The notes below the pieces were generated by a model, which did no database searches, had not been told where the DNA came from, and was given only the letters and a program-made list of their open reading frames with translations. From positions 1-20,090 of IMG/VR virus record IMGVR_UViG_3300021138_000218: DNA of 20,090 nt; one strand, written 5' to 3'. Of the stretch, positions 6,883 to 15,013 are shown one piece after another; within the stretch, counting starts at the first letter, position 1, and every line of letters starts with the position of its first letter. This DNA is from a virus. The translations under genes and the position numbers were made by a program.

Positions 6883-9552
6883 TTAAAACTCGAATAAACT
6901 GTTAAATGTATTTTTTTCTTCTGTGCTCCCTAAGTCCCATTTAAGCACACTAATTAAGTTCTCTAACTTTTTGTCGATAATTGTAGCTTCCATTTCTGCA
7001 TGTTCAAAAGGTAAATCTTTAAACCATTGTGGGAGACGTAGTTCATCCACTGGATAGGCTACACTTGTAAAACCCATAGCGTTTTGCTTGAGCTTACAGA
7101 CGATAACTTTTTGTCCGTCTGTAATAGACATGCTGTATTTGTCATTGAACATACGTTTTAGCGTATTCCAATTGATACTAGCACGAACGTGTCCAGGCAT
7201 ATTAGCCTTACCTGCTTTGGCTTCTTTAGCTTGGTAGTCGGTAATGTTGTTAGCACGTTTAGGGCTACCTTTTTCCCAACCAGGACGAGCTTTGAAGCGA
7301 ATTCTAAATTCACTAATGTGATCTAATACTGTTTGTTCATCGGCACCGGTAAGAACCATTTCCAAAACTTCACTTAGGAAGTCTTGAATAAATTCCGGCG
7401 TATCACTACGTTTTAGATCCAAGCCCATGGCTTTTATCTTACCTGGTTTGCCTTCTACATCTGTACGTTTGCCTTCTTTATCAAAATACAAAACAGCATA
7501 ACGCTTTTTAGTAATGAACAATCCTTTAACAGCGACAATTTCTCGACCTGCTTTAATCACTTCTCCACGTGTTTTAGGACAGTGGAATGTGTCTAACATA
7601 AACTGTGGAAAAGTAGCATTTACTTCTTCACCGATAGTGTCATACAATTGTATCACTGTTTCTTTTGTCCAAGGAATCTTGCCGGTTTCAATGTCCTTCT
7701 GTAAAGTGCGATGAGCACTAAAATAACAACTATCAGTATCACCATAAATTACTGCCTTTCCTCTATGATCGTAATCACCTGTAATAATTTCATTCACTTT
7801 ACCGGCCATATGTCGCACAATTTGTCGACCAGTTAGTGTAGTAGATTGACCAATGCGCTTATCAAAAAATCTACATCCACTGTTAAGAATAGCGCCATAC
7901 AAACTATTAAGATTAATTTTCTTAACAAGTTGACGCTTGTCCCAATATTCTTCTTCGACTTTGTTCCCAGCTTTAATTGCATCTTTTAATTTGGCCTGCA
8001 TTTCCTTGCGTTCTGCATACCACCTTTTCAATAGCCCTGGAATTATACCTTCTTTTTCATAGGTGAAGATAGTACCGTTTGCTGAAAGCACCCAAGGCTG
8101 ATTGCTTTCAAAAATCAATCTATATACTTCGGCGGCACTTAGTATATCGCTATCTCCATTTTCCCAATCAATAGTTATATCAGTGCCGATTTCTTGATTC
8201 ATTACTGCTGTATATTCTAAACTACCGAAAATACCTTCCCACGATGCCGCAAAACTATTACCTTTAGCCATCTTATCTTCAATAAACTCTTCGGTTAATG
8301 TTTGACGCAGTTGTCCTATAATAGTTTCTGGGCCCATATTAAGCGCACGAATAGCTGAGGGATATAGACTGTTAATGTCTAATGATCCGATCCAGTCATG
8401 TATTCCTTCTTTAGGCACCGCAACATAAGCACCAGCCGCCGCAGTATCGTCATCTCGTTCGCTCATCTTAGTACGATTAGGAACTTGGAAACCTCTGCGA
8501 TGTGCTTCGTTAATAATAGCTTGTTCTGTAACAGCTACCGCGCCCATTGTAGTTTGTAGCAATACTGTATTTTCATGTGCCAGTGTATTGGCAAGATCCA
8601 TGAATTTTAGTTTCTTATCTAAATCGTCAAGAAGTTTACAGTCATTGATGTTGTATTCAACGAATGTCTTAAAGTCATTGTTGTATAATTGATCTAGTGT
8701 ACCTTCGTACTGTGTCTTACGCTTGCCTAATTCGTATTCGGCAATAGCATCCAATCTGTAACTGTGGCGTTCTTCATACGTGTATTTGCGATACAGTTCA
8801 AGATAGTCTAAATGAACGCGACCAATATAGTCATAGGTTACACTATCTCGACCAAACTTTTCATATTCACGGCGCTTAGGTAACTGATCAAACAAACAGA
8901 ATCTGCGTGTATCATCTTTGCTTAAAACTTTTGTTACTCTATTTGTAGTGTAAGGTACGTCAAACCCTTCACTGTTCCAACCACTAACGACATCGGCATC
9001 TTGTATTAGATCTAAAAACATGTTTAACAATTCTGCTTCATTGTCAAACAAATAGACATTTGGAAAATCTTTAACCATTTCTTTAGCATCTTCCATCTTA
9101 AGATTTTTAGGTGGAATAGCCATACATACCATAGTTTCTAACCATTGTAGATAGACAGCAATCGCAGTAATCGGCATAAATGCATCATCAGGTGATGCAT
9201 AGCCACGTTCTGGATCAAAGTCTACCTCAATATCGAAAAACGCTACATTTAGTTTCGGAGCATCTTGATTTAAGTAGTGTTCACTTAGTGTTACAAAGAT
9301 TGGATTAATATCTGATTCAAACAGTTCTTTACCACTGTTGATAGCTTGTTCTTTGCGTAATTCTTTTGTGTTTTTACAGACTATACGTGATAACGTATCT
9401 CCGTAAATTGAAGTGAATTTGCCTCTTGGGTCTTTTACATAGAACGTGTGTTTGACAGGAATGTCTCGAAATTCACGTTCACCTTTCTTATTTCGTTCAA
9501 CCACTTTAACGATATCGTTCTCGCGGTCAAACCACGCATCTACGTAACTCAT
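6883..9552 (-). CDS. 43: DNA polymerase, family B (T4 gp43-like)
   Basis: The 889-residue length matches T4 gp43 (898). The 3'-5' exonuclease is intact: FFDIEVD (D107, E109), GFDVPY (D198) and NINDCK (D304). The polymerase domain has motif A LDINSLYPS (D392), motif B KKINLNSLYG (544-553) and motif C YGDTDS (603-608, D605 and D607). The protein ends NTFNSLFEF, a hydrophobic tail resembling the RB69/T4 polymerase C-terminal peptide that binds the sliding clamp; the clamp gene is two genes downstream. The ATG at 9552 is preceded by AGGAG at a six-base spacing, directly after a 6-bp hairpin that could be a translational operator. There are no inteins and no split. Confidence 0.97.
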   Translation of the reverse strand: MSYVDAWFDRENDIVKVVERNKKGEREFRDIPVKHTFYVKDPRGKFTSIYGDTLSRIVCKNTKELRKEQAINSGKELFESDINPIFVTLSEHYLNQDAPKLNVAFFDIEVDFDPERGYASPDDAFMPITAIAVYLQWLETMVCMAIPPKNLKMEDAKEMVKDFPNVYLFDNEAELLNMFLDLIQDADVVSGWNSEGFDVPYTTNRVTKVLSKDDTRRFCLFDQLPKRREYEKFGRDSVTYDYIGRVHLDYLELYRKYTYEERHSYRLDAIAEYELGKRKTQYEGTLDQLYNNDFKTFVEYNINDCKLLDDLDKKLKFMDLANTLAHENTVLLQTTMGAVAVTEQAIINEAHRRGFQVPNRTKMSERDDDTAAAGAYVAVPKEGIHDWIGSLDINSLYPSAIRALNMGPETIIGQLRQTLTEEFIEDKMAKGNSFAASWEGIFGSLEYTAVMNQEIGTDITIDWENGDSDILSAAEVYRLIFESNQPWVLSANGTIFTYEKEGIIPGLLKRWYAERKEMQAKLKDAIKAGNKVEEEYWDKRQLVKKINLNSLYGAILNSGCRFFDKRIGQSTTLTGRQIVRHMAGKVNEIITGDYDHRGKAVIYGDTDSCYFSAHRTLQKDIETGKIPWTKETVIQLYDTIGEEVNATFPQFMLDTFHCPKTRGEVIKAGREIVAVKGLFITKKRYAVLYFDKEGKRTDVEGKPGKIKAMGLDLKRSDTPEFIQDFLSEVLEMVLTGADEQTVLDHISEFRIRFKARPGWEKGSPKRANNITDYQAKEAKAGKANMPGHVRASINWNTLKRMFNDKYSMSITDGQKVIVCKLKQNAMGFTSVAYPVDELRLPQWFKDLPFEHAEMEATIIDKKLENLISVLKWDLGSTEEKNTFNSLFEF

Positions 9553-9557
9553 TTTTT

Positions 9558-9582
9558 CTCCTTTGTGATTTTTGGCTCACAA
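9558..9582 (-). promoter_or_regulatory. Operator-like hairpin abutting the gene 43 ribosome binding site
   Basis: On the mRNA, TTGTGA (9582-9577) pairs perfectly with TCACAA (9568-9563) around the eight-base loop GCCAAAAA, and the stem is followed immediately by AGGAG (9562-9558) and the start codon. T4 gp43 represses its own mRNA by binding a hairpin with a 5-bp stem and an 8-base loop at this same place. The position and geometry match; the loop sequence differs from the T4 AAUAACUC. Confidence 0.55.
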
Positions 9583-9620
9583 TTACCAAAATAATCATTT
9601 ATGGCTGATTAAACCTTCTT

Positions 9621-10505
9621 TTAAAAACCTTCTACAGGTCTAAACCATATATGGTCGGGGCAATAATCTTGTTTGTATTCAGGTGTATTTAATGCTGTAT
9701 AAAATAATTCTAAGTCATCTAGGTTAGCTTTCTTAAGATTAATTAATGAGTCTAACCACATTTTTTGTTCTTTAGGTGGATTTCCAAGCTCTAACAATGG
9801 TCTTAAATATGTATTAAGCCATGATACATGCTGTCTTGGAGTAGGATGTCTATCTTCTATTAATAATTTTCCTTTATTGTCTCTAAATCTCCAATTTTTA
9901 TCTGGATTTTCATACGTGTGTTCTGCTATAGGTTTTAACCAATGCTTGGAATTTTCTTTCCATATACGATCGACATAAAAATTATATTGAGGAAAATCAT
10001 TTTCTATTGATATTGATTTGACAAAATTCTCGTCGGCGTGGAATGCGTGCAAATCACTTCCTAACTTAGTAAAATCACCAATACTAGTCATATACCAAGT
10101 ACAACCTGTTGATTTTAGTAACGATATAACTGAAATCATTGCGTTGAGACTATGCATAATGTATGCAGACTCATCAAAGAATTTATCAATCCATTCGGCA
10201 TTAAATACATTCGAGTTATGTTCTGCAAAAATACTTCCAGCGGTTTTCCAATGATATTGATTATCTTTTACGAATTTACAATAATCGTGTCTTAAATGAC
10301 TTGTCCATTGTACAATTACAATATCATCACTATTAATAATATTCCTTGCATGACATTCTGCAACTCGTTCGGCTATACCTCTGCATCCAAGTCCAGCCAT
10401 ACCCCAATTTTGATAATTTTTGTATTCTAGACCGAGGAAGTTTGACCAAGTAGGCCAAGTCACATAAGAGGTATAAGAACAACCAAAGGTAAACAATCGA
10501 GACAT
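9621..10505 (-). CDS. SGNH/GDSL-hydrolase-like protein
   Basis: The 294-residue product starts with TFGCSYT, the block I serine motif (S10). It is followed by NWGMAGLGCRGI (33-44; block II glycine near G36), IVIVQWTSHLRHDY (62-75; the usual block III Asn position is not clearly conserved) and EDRHPTPRQH (217-226; block V histidine, H220). SGNH enzymes are esterases or acetylhydrolases acting on lipids, glycans or peptidoglycan. Phage members often act on surface polysaccharide, but nothing here fixes the substrate. There is no signal peptide, so it acts in the cytoplasm or in the virion. It starts two bases after the dsbA-like gene stops and is followed by the gene 43 leader. Confidence 0.72.
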   Translation of the reverse strand: MSRLFTFGCSYTSYVTWPTWSNFLGLEYKNYQNWGMAGLGCRGIAERVAECHARNIINSDDIVIVQWTSHLRHDYCKFVKDNQYHWKTAGSIFAEHNSNVFNAEWIDKFFDESAYIMHSLNAMISVISLLKSTGCTWYMTSIGDFTKLGSDLHAFHADENFVKSISIENDFPQYNFYVDRIWKENSKHWLKPIAEHTYENPDKNWRFRDNKGKLLIEDRHPTPRQHVSWLNTYLRPLLELGNPPKEQKMWLDSLINLKKANLDDLELFYTALNTPEYKQDYCPDHIWFRPVEGF

Positions 10506-10507
10506 TT

Positions 10508-10765
10508 TTAAATTCTTTTAGTAATATCCAAAATTGCTTCAATTTCTTCCCAGTCTGCATTATAATTTTGCCAATCACCTTTATGGGCAATTTTAATTGC
10601 ACGGTTGATAACTGATGGTTTGATTTGTAATTCTTCTGCAACTGCTTTAACAGTTTCTTTTAAGCCTTCTTGCAAATCTTCAACTTCACGTAAGACAGTC
10701 GAACCTTCGCTGATTAATCTTTCTAATTTGGCTTTTTCTTCGGGACCATAACTGCGACCTGACAT
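10508..10765 (-). CDS. dsbA: DsbA-like double-stranded DNA-binding protein
   Basis: The 85-residue, highly charged helical protein (MSGRSYGPEEKAKLERLISE...) matches in size and layout the small double-stranded DNA-binding protein DsbA of T4-like phages. In T4 that protein binds near late promoters and aids late transcription. The middle segment GLKETVKAVAEELQIKPSVINRAIKIAH (34-61) looks like a helix-turn-helix-type repeat with the K-P-S-V-x-N-R-A recognition stretch typical of these proteins. It has its own strong promoter and an AAGGAG ribosome binding site five bases before ATG, suggesting high early or middle expression. The identity rests on my recall of marine phage DsbA proteins and is good but not certain. 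Confidence 0.72.
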   Translation of the reverse strand: MSGRSYGPEEKAKLERLISEGSTVLREVEDLQEGLKETVKAVAEELQIKPSVINRAIKIAHKGDWQNYNADWEEIEAILDITKRI

Positions 10766-10770
10766 ATTTT

Positions 10771-10818
10771 CTCCTTATATACATAGTATATTATATACTA
10801 CTTATACAAGAAGGTCAA
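10771..10818 (-). promoter_or_regulatory. Promoter and ribosome binding site of the dsbA-like gene
   Basis: TTGACC (10818-10813) and TATAAT (10795-10790) are separated by 17 bases, a near-consensus sigma70 promoter. AAGGAG (10776-10771) lies five bases before the ATG at 10765. The promoter sits in a 56-base gap between the last gene of the late-type block and dsbA, so it starts a new transcription unit. Confidence 0.7.
10784..10800. promoter_or_regulatory. Palindrome over the dsbA -10 box (candidate operator)
   Basis: TAGTATAT and ATATACTA form perfect 8-bp inverted arms around one central base, covering the whole -10 box. This could be an operator for a phage or host repressor, or a chance product of AT-rich DNA. 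Confidence 0.35.
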
Positions 10819-10821
10819 TGG

Positions 10822-12255
10822 TTATAAAACTTTTTTCACCGAACACTTAGGAACAGTCATTCCGTCTTTACTTTGGACACCGGTTTGTATTTGTCCTGCT
10901 CTGCAAGTGCTAGTCTTTTTTTTAGGTTTTACAGTTTTGATTAGTGTGTTTGCTTCTTTGATAGAGTTAGGTCTATCTAATCCGGAAGGAATATTAGCAG
11001 ATCTACGTCCGCCTTTGGCTTTTATTTCAGCTAGCTCTTCTATACCATGTTTGACTTGCTCTACATTCATAGATAATTCTGGGAATAATCTTGCTAAATG
11101 TTGCCAAACATTAGGATTTTCACTTTTAGCCATTTCAGCTAACTCTGACATTTGTTTACTAGCACGTAACATACGAGATCGAATACTAGCAGGATTGACT
11201 CCTTGATGACTATGTATTGTACTGGACATCGGTTCATCTTTATTAAAATCTAAAGGTGTTTCACCTAAACTTAAATGTCCACTATCTGGTATATTACTTT
11301 GTGGCCCAGGCCCAGCTACAGGTTTGAATCCCATACTATGACCAGGAATTTCGTTTTCTTTAACTTTCTTCTTTTTCTTCATAGCATTGCTTAACTGTTT
11401 AGTACCAGTATCAGCTTTGTTGAATTCTTTAGCAACAGATTGTTTAATGCCTACTTTTTTAGCAAAATTAGGATCGTGTGCGGCTGCTGCCATAAAACGA
11501 GCTTGTTTTTCGCTAGTACTTTTTTCGTTGACAACTTCTTGACCTTCTTTCATCAATACACGTTCGGCAATTACACTAGCATATTGATTGAGTAGTTGTC
11601 GACGATTTGCTTTTTCTTCTGCAATTTCTTCTTCTACTTTATGGAAATATTTTCCAATAGTAGTTTCTCGACCAACTGGTTTGTCTACAGGTTTTTCTTT
11701 TTGATAGTGTTGCATTGCCATTTGCACAGGCAATGATACTTTATGAGGATTACCTTCCATTAACAAACTAACATCATTTTTATCTACAATAGATAAAAAA
11801 TTACCTATACTATTTTCTTGTACAGGAGTTCCAACTGGTTGATTAATATCATTAATACTAGGGCCAGCATATGGTTTATCTGCACCACCTACAATTTGTG
11901 ATAACTCTTCTGGAGTTTTTTGTAATTCTTTAGGCAAACTTGCATTAGCCGCATTTATATTTGCCTGAACAGTTTTACTAGTGTCTGCACCTTGCGTTAA
12001 TGGCGTAAATGTAACAGGTAATGAAAGATCGGCAGTAATACTAATACTGTCAGGGATTGACGATTGACTGTATAATCCAGAAGAGAACTGTATGTATGTA
12101 GTTGCTTGATCTTTTGGATCGGCTCTTCTTGGATTAGTTGATGGATTTATATCTGCTTCGCTAACAACACGAAGAAACTTAGACATCTCACTAGCACCTG
12201 CTACAGGCTTTGTAGCAACACCATCCATCGCCTGTAGTATGCGCTTCATGTCCAT
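10822..12255 (-). CDS. Putative virion-associated protein of unknown function, 477 aa
   Basis: The 477-residue protein begins MDMKRILQAMDGVATKPVAG. It contains a stretch KSTSEKQARFMAAAAHDPNFAKKVGIKQSV that I have met in other phage proteins, and ends with a lysine-rich, cysteine-containing tail (C450, C472). Large parts are low-complexity and rich in Pro, Gly, Lys and Gln, without enzyme motifs. Several (L/I)-x-E sites (IAEE, LMEG, LAEM, LAEI) would be cut by a gp21-like prohead protease if the protein is in the prohead; such sites are common by chance in helical proteins. The ATG at 12255 has AGGG seven bases upstream. It closes the late-type block, four bases after the previous gene. A role in or on the virion is inference from position and composition. 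Confidence 0.7.
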   Translation of the reverse strand: MDMKRILQAMDGVATKPVAGASEMSKFLRVVSEADINPSTNPRRADPKDQATTYIQFSSGLYSQSSIPDSISITADLSLPVTFTPLTQGADTSKTVQANINAANASLPKELQKTPEELSQIVGGADKPYAGPSINDINQPVGTPVQENSIGNFLSIVDKNDVSLLMEGNPHKVSLPVQMAMQHYQKEKPVDKPVGRETTIGKYFHKVEEEIAEEKANRRQLLNQYASVIAERVLMKEGQEVVNEKSTSEKQARFMAAAAHDPNFAKKVGIKQSVAKEFNKADTGTKQLSNAMKKKKKVKENEIPGHSMGFKPVAGPGPQSNIPDSGHLSLGETPLDFNKDEPMSSTIHSHQGVNPASIRSRMLRASKQMSELAEMAKSENPNVWQHLARLFPELSMNVEQVKHGIEELAEIKAKGGRRSANIPSGLDRPNSIKEANTLIKTVKPKKKTSTCRAGQIQTGVQSKDGMTVPKCSVKKVL

Positions 12256-12259
12256 CGTA

Positions 12260-13669
12260 TTACCCTAATAGTTTTTGTGTCAATGCACGGATTTGATCAA
12301 CTTCGCGTGATTCAGCAACCATTGGTTTCTCAGCACGATTTAAACGAGATAATTGTTCTTGCATACGTGAAAAGTCTGTTGATTCTTTAACAGTTTCTTT
12401 CTTTTTGTCAGCAACTGCTTTTTTCATTGGCTCTTTTTTATCGCCATCTTTATCCATATCTAAGAAATCAGGTTTGGCAGCTTTTGATCTTTCAGCAACA
12501 TACGCTTGAGTCTCTTTGATGTTCTTCCACATAGCGGCTGCGGCAATCTTTTCGCCTTTCTCACCGCCACCGGCTTTCTTAGCAACATCTTTAAAACTCT
12601 TGCCTGGCTTACCGATATCTTTACCTGCTTTGGCTTTTTTAACTACAGCACTTTTCTTAGCCTTGCTTAAACCTGCGCTTGGAGCAGACTCGTGCATGCA
12701 TGAACATTTTTCCATCATCATGCCACATTCAGCGCATGTTGATTCATTAGTAGTTTTAACTCCACCTTTCATGATAGTTTGCTTACCAGGATTAGCTTTA
12801 CCCCATGCTTTAGAATCTTTTTCTTGAGCTTTATCCATCTCGCGATCGCCTGCCTTATCGGCACTTGAACGAGCTTTAGCATGCGATTTTGTACGATCGT
12901 TTCCGGAATCGTGTGGTTCATCACTAAAACGATCTGGATTATGTTTATGAGTAATTACACTACCTTTTTTCTTAATAGTACCACCAGTACTACTTGTTTT
13001 TTCGTAGTCTTTATCACCTTCATCTTTTGGACGCTTATGAGCTGTGAAAGCATTTTCTACTTCTTCGTCTACAGCACCTTCTTCTGCTTGTAAACGTTTC
13101 ATGGCGGCATAGTGAGCACGAGTAGCTGTATTGTGTTTAGCGGCTAGACGTTTTGCCTTTTCACTTGGTTCCATACCAGGATGCATAACAACACCAGTAC
13201 CACCACATTCTGCACATTCCATCTCTCCGCCACTCATAATACCTTCAGACACTTTCTTACCGTTAATCTTTTCAGCGTGAGATTTTTTAAGTTCTTTAAC
13301 TTTTTCTTTAGCTTCCATTAGACGATTTTTAAGAACTTGTTTTTGTGCCTCGCTTAATGTATCGCTGTTATCTAAGTGATGTCCGTACTCACTGAATTTC
13401 ATTTCATACTCTAAATAATGATAAACACTAGCCATGTAATCAGCGGCTTTAGTAATCTTAGCTTGAATCCATGATTCTAATTTGTCATCATCGCTTAATT
13501 GCTTGAATAATTTGTGCGAATATGTGGCTAATTTGTACAAATCAGCTTTGGCCATTTTACCTTCTTGATCGTCTTCTGCTTCAAGTGGCTGATGAGTGCC
13601 TGTTTCTGGTGCGTCCATTGCTGGTTCTTGACCCATTGTTGGATCTAAGTTGTCTAATTCTTCTGGCAT
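12260..13669 (-). CDS. Putative prohead/virion protein with two Cys clusters and a DxDxDG motif, 469 aa
   Basis: An acidic N-terminus is followed by a conserved helical domain (about 40-135) with the stretch ASVYHYLEYEMKFSEYG. A CAECGGTG motif (152-159) and a second cluster CAECGMMMEKCSC (312-324) could hold zinc or iron. The C-terminal half is lysine-rich and disordered, with DMDKDGDKKE (404-413), a DxDxDG calcium-loop-like motif. LSE/A (105-107) and LME/A (117-119) fit the gp21 prohead protease site. I recall similar large lysine-rich proteins in marine T4-like phages, likely virion-associated, but no established function. GGAG lies seven bases before ATG. The 26-base gap upstream is the only one within this block above four bases. 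Confidence 0.72.
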   Translation of the reverse strand: MPEELDNLDPTMGQEPAMDAPETGTHQPLEAEDDQEGKMAKADLYKLATYSHKLFKQLSDDDKLESWIQAKITKAADYMASVYHYLEYEMKFSEYGHHLDNSDTLSEAQKQVLKNRLMEAKEKVKELKKSHAEKINGKKVSEGIMSGGEMECAECGGTGVVMHPGMEPSEKAKRLAAKHNTATRAHYAAMKRLQAEEGAVDEEVENAFTAHKRPKDEGDKDYEKTSSTGGTIKKKGSVITHKHNPDRFSDEPHDSGNDRTKSHAKARSSADKAGDREMDKAQEKDSKAWGKANPGKQTIMKGGVKTTNESTCAECGMMMEKCSCMHESAPSAGLSKAKKSAVVKKAKAGKDIGKPGKSFKDVAKKAGGGEKGEKIAAAAMWKNIKETQAYVAERSKAAKPDFLDMDKDGDKKEPMKKAVADKKKETVKESTDFSRMQEQLSRLNRAEKPMVAESREVDQIRALTQKLLG

Positions 13670-13695
13670 GAGTATACTCCGTTGTCTTTATATAT

Positions 13696-14346
13696 TTAGC
13701 GTCTTTTGATTGTGATTGCTTCGTTTGCTGGCCCACCGAAAAGGCTAGTTCCTTTAATGTCTAAACCATTTTTAGCAGTGCCATCCTTATTTTTAGGCTG
13801 GTTAACTTTGGGTTGTGGTGGCGCTTTAGTACCAGAACCCGTTGCTACACTACCTGTATAGCTTTTTTTACCACGTGCTTTACCTGGGCTAAGTTGTGGA
13901 CTTACAACTGTTCCAATATTAGCGGCACTAGTTGCGCCTACTGTAGCTGATTCTGTTACACCATGTTTTTTAGCGGCGGCAATACGTGCATGAAGATGAT
14001 GCAATCCATGTTCCATACTACGTGCTTTACGTTCGTTATCGGTGAGATTTTGTTCACGATCGGCATATTGCCAACTATTTCCACCTAATCGTTGATATTC
14101 TGATTTCATTTTTTCATATTCAGCTTCTAAATGTGGAAGATTGGTATGGTCCTTTGCTTTAGCATCTTGATTACGTTGATCCGCGGCTTGTCGATCTGCA
14201 TCACGTTTTTCTTGATCTTGACGTCGTAGTTCGTCGTGTTCTGGATCTCCGTGTATACGTAAGTTTTTAAACTTAGGATTGTTTTTTTGTAAATCTTTAA
14301 AAAATGACATCATATCATTTTCATTTACTAATTCTCGCATTTTCAT
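13696..14346 (-). CDS. Hypothetical protein, coiled coil with low-complexity basic tail, 216 aa
   Basis: The protein starts MKMRELVNENDMMSFFKDL, a short basic/hydrophobic leader like those of its neighbours. A charged coiled-coil region (about 35-115, rich in Asp, Arg, Gln and Lys) follows, then a Gly/Ser/Pro/Lys-rich tail (ATVGATSAANIG at about 134-145, KARGKKSYTGS, TKAPPQPKVNQPKNKDG) ending AITIKRR. Tails of this kind occur in other marine phage virion proteins as I recall them. There is no enzyme motif. A second ATG at 14340 could be the start. It overlaps the upstream 76-residue gene by 4 bases. Its leader has VNE rather than the (L/I)-x-E seen in the neighbours, so its fit to the capsid-targeting pattern is weak. 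Confidence 0.68.
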   Translation of the reverse strand: MKMRELVNENDMMSFFKDLQKNNPKFKNLRIHGDPEHDELRRQDQEKRDADRQAADQRNQDAKAKDHTNLPHLEAEYEKMKSEYQRLGGNSWQYADREQNLTDNERKARSMEHGLHHLHARIAAAKKHGVTESATVGATSAANIGTVVSPQLSPGKARGKKSYTGSVATGSGTKAPPQPKVNQPKNKDGTAKNGLDIKGTSLFGGPANEAITIKRR

Positions 14347-14573
14347 TTTTTAATTCCTCTGTATCCAGTGCCGACAGCACGTTCGCCGTTCATAAACTTG
14401 GGCAAACTAAACCACAACTTAAACCATTCTTCAGTTCCAGGCTGTATATTTTGTTCACGCATGATCTTTGCTTTCTCTGTACCAGTTATACTAATATTAC
14501 TTCCGCCGTAAGGTTGCAGGCCTTTAAATTCATTAACGCCGGCTAGTTTCTTAAGACGTGCTATTTCATCCAT
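14343..14573 (-). CDS. Small conserved phage protein of unknown function, 76 aa
   Basis: The 76-residue product (MDEIARLKKLAGVNEFKG...) carries ISITGTEKAKIMREQNIQPGTEEWFKLWFSLP (about 27-58), which I associate with short conserved proteins near structural genes of marine T4-like phages. The N-terminal (D/N)EIxRLKKLAG leader also occurs in other phage virion proteins, as I recall. It has no catalytic motif, is soluble, and has a basic C-terminus (GYRGIKK). Its start overlaps the Dps stop by one base and its end overlaps the next gene by four, so it is translated as part of the chain. Confidence 0.72.
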   Translation of the reverse strand: MDEIARLKKLAGVNEFKGLQPYGGSNISITGTEKAKIMREQNIQPGTEEWFKLWFSLPKFMNGERAVGTGYRGIKK

Positions 14574-15013
14574 TACTTAAGACTCGCTCTCAACATCCAA
14601 CTGTGCTTTTTATGTGCATCTTGTCTATCAGCTAAAAAATTACTTAGCCCATGATCTCCATTTGCTTCAGCCATATCAAATGTAATGCGGAATATATCTG
14701 CCATGCGATCACTGTCTGCTAATAATTCTGACATCATTCCATGGAAGTCGAGTATTTCGTTTTCGTCTTTAACAGCAGTTAACATACTAAACTTTTCTAA
14801 GCTAGCAGGTGTGTAAACTTGTAAGGCACGTAATTGCTCAGCAAACGTATCGATACTACCATATACTTCTGTATAAATGCGTTCAAACAATAAATGTAGT
14901 TGATAAAATAGTGGTCCTTCACAATTCCAATGAAAGTTTTGTGCCTTGATGGCAAAAGCATATTCACTAGCAAATGCGCTCTTAAGAGCTAAGTGATACT
15001 TATCGTGTTCCAT
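14573..15013 (-). CDS. dps: Dps-like ferritin (DNA-protection/iron-oxidising protein)
   Basis: The 146-residue four-helix protein keeps the inter-subunit ferroxidase site of Dps in exact spacing: H28 (in NFHWN), H40 and E44 (in LHLLFE), D55 and E59 (in SIDTFAE). These correspond to H51, H63, D67, D78 and E82 of E. coli Dps, with Asp67 replaced by Glu. Dps dodecamers oxidise Fe(II) with peroxide, store iron and often coat DNA. The long lysine-rich N-terminal tail used by E. coli Dps for DNA binding is missing. The C-terminus is basic (AHKKHSWMLRASLK). Its place amid putative packaged proteins raises the question whether it enters the capsid; no capsid-targeting-like leader is visible on it. 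Confidence 0.88.
   Translation of the reverse strand: MEHDKYHLALKSAFASEYAFAIKAQNFHWNCEGPLFYQLHLLFERIYTEVYGSIDTFAEQLRALQVYTPASLEKFSMLTAVKDENEILDFHGMMSELLADSDRMADIFRITFDMAEANGDHGLSNFLADRQDAHKKHSWMLRASLK

Noticed and set aside
9586-9600. CATAAATG upstream of gene 43 as a late promoter
   Set aside because: It mismatches the octamer at the last base, and late transcription of a polymerase gene would be unexpected.
13684-13696. CTAAATATATAAAG upstream of the 469-residue protein as a second late promoter
   Set aside because: It contains no exact NATAAATA octamer and such AT-rich strings are expected by chance.
14343-14573. Capsid-targeting leader on the 76-residue protein
   Set aside because: The leader (LKKLAGVNE) has no (L/I)-x-E site at the expected place, so it was not counted in the set.
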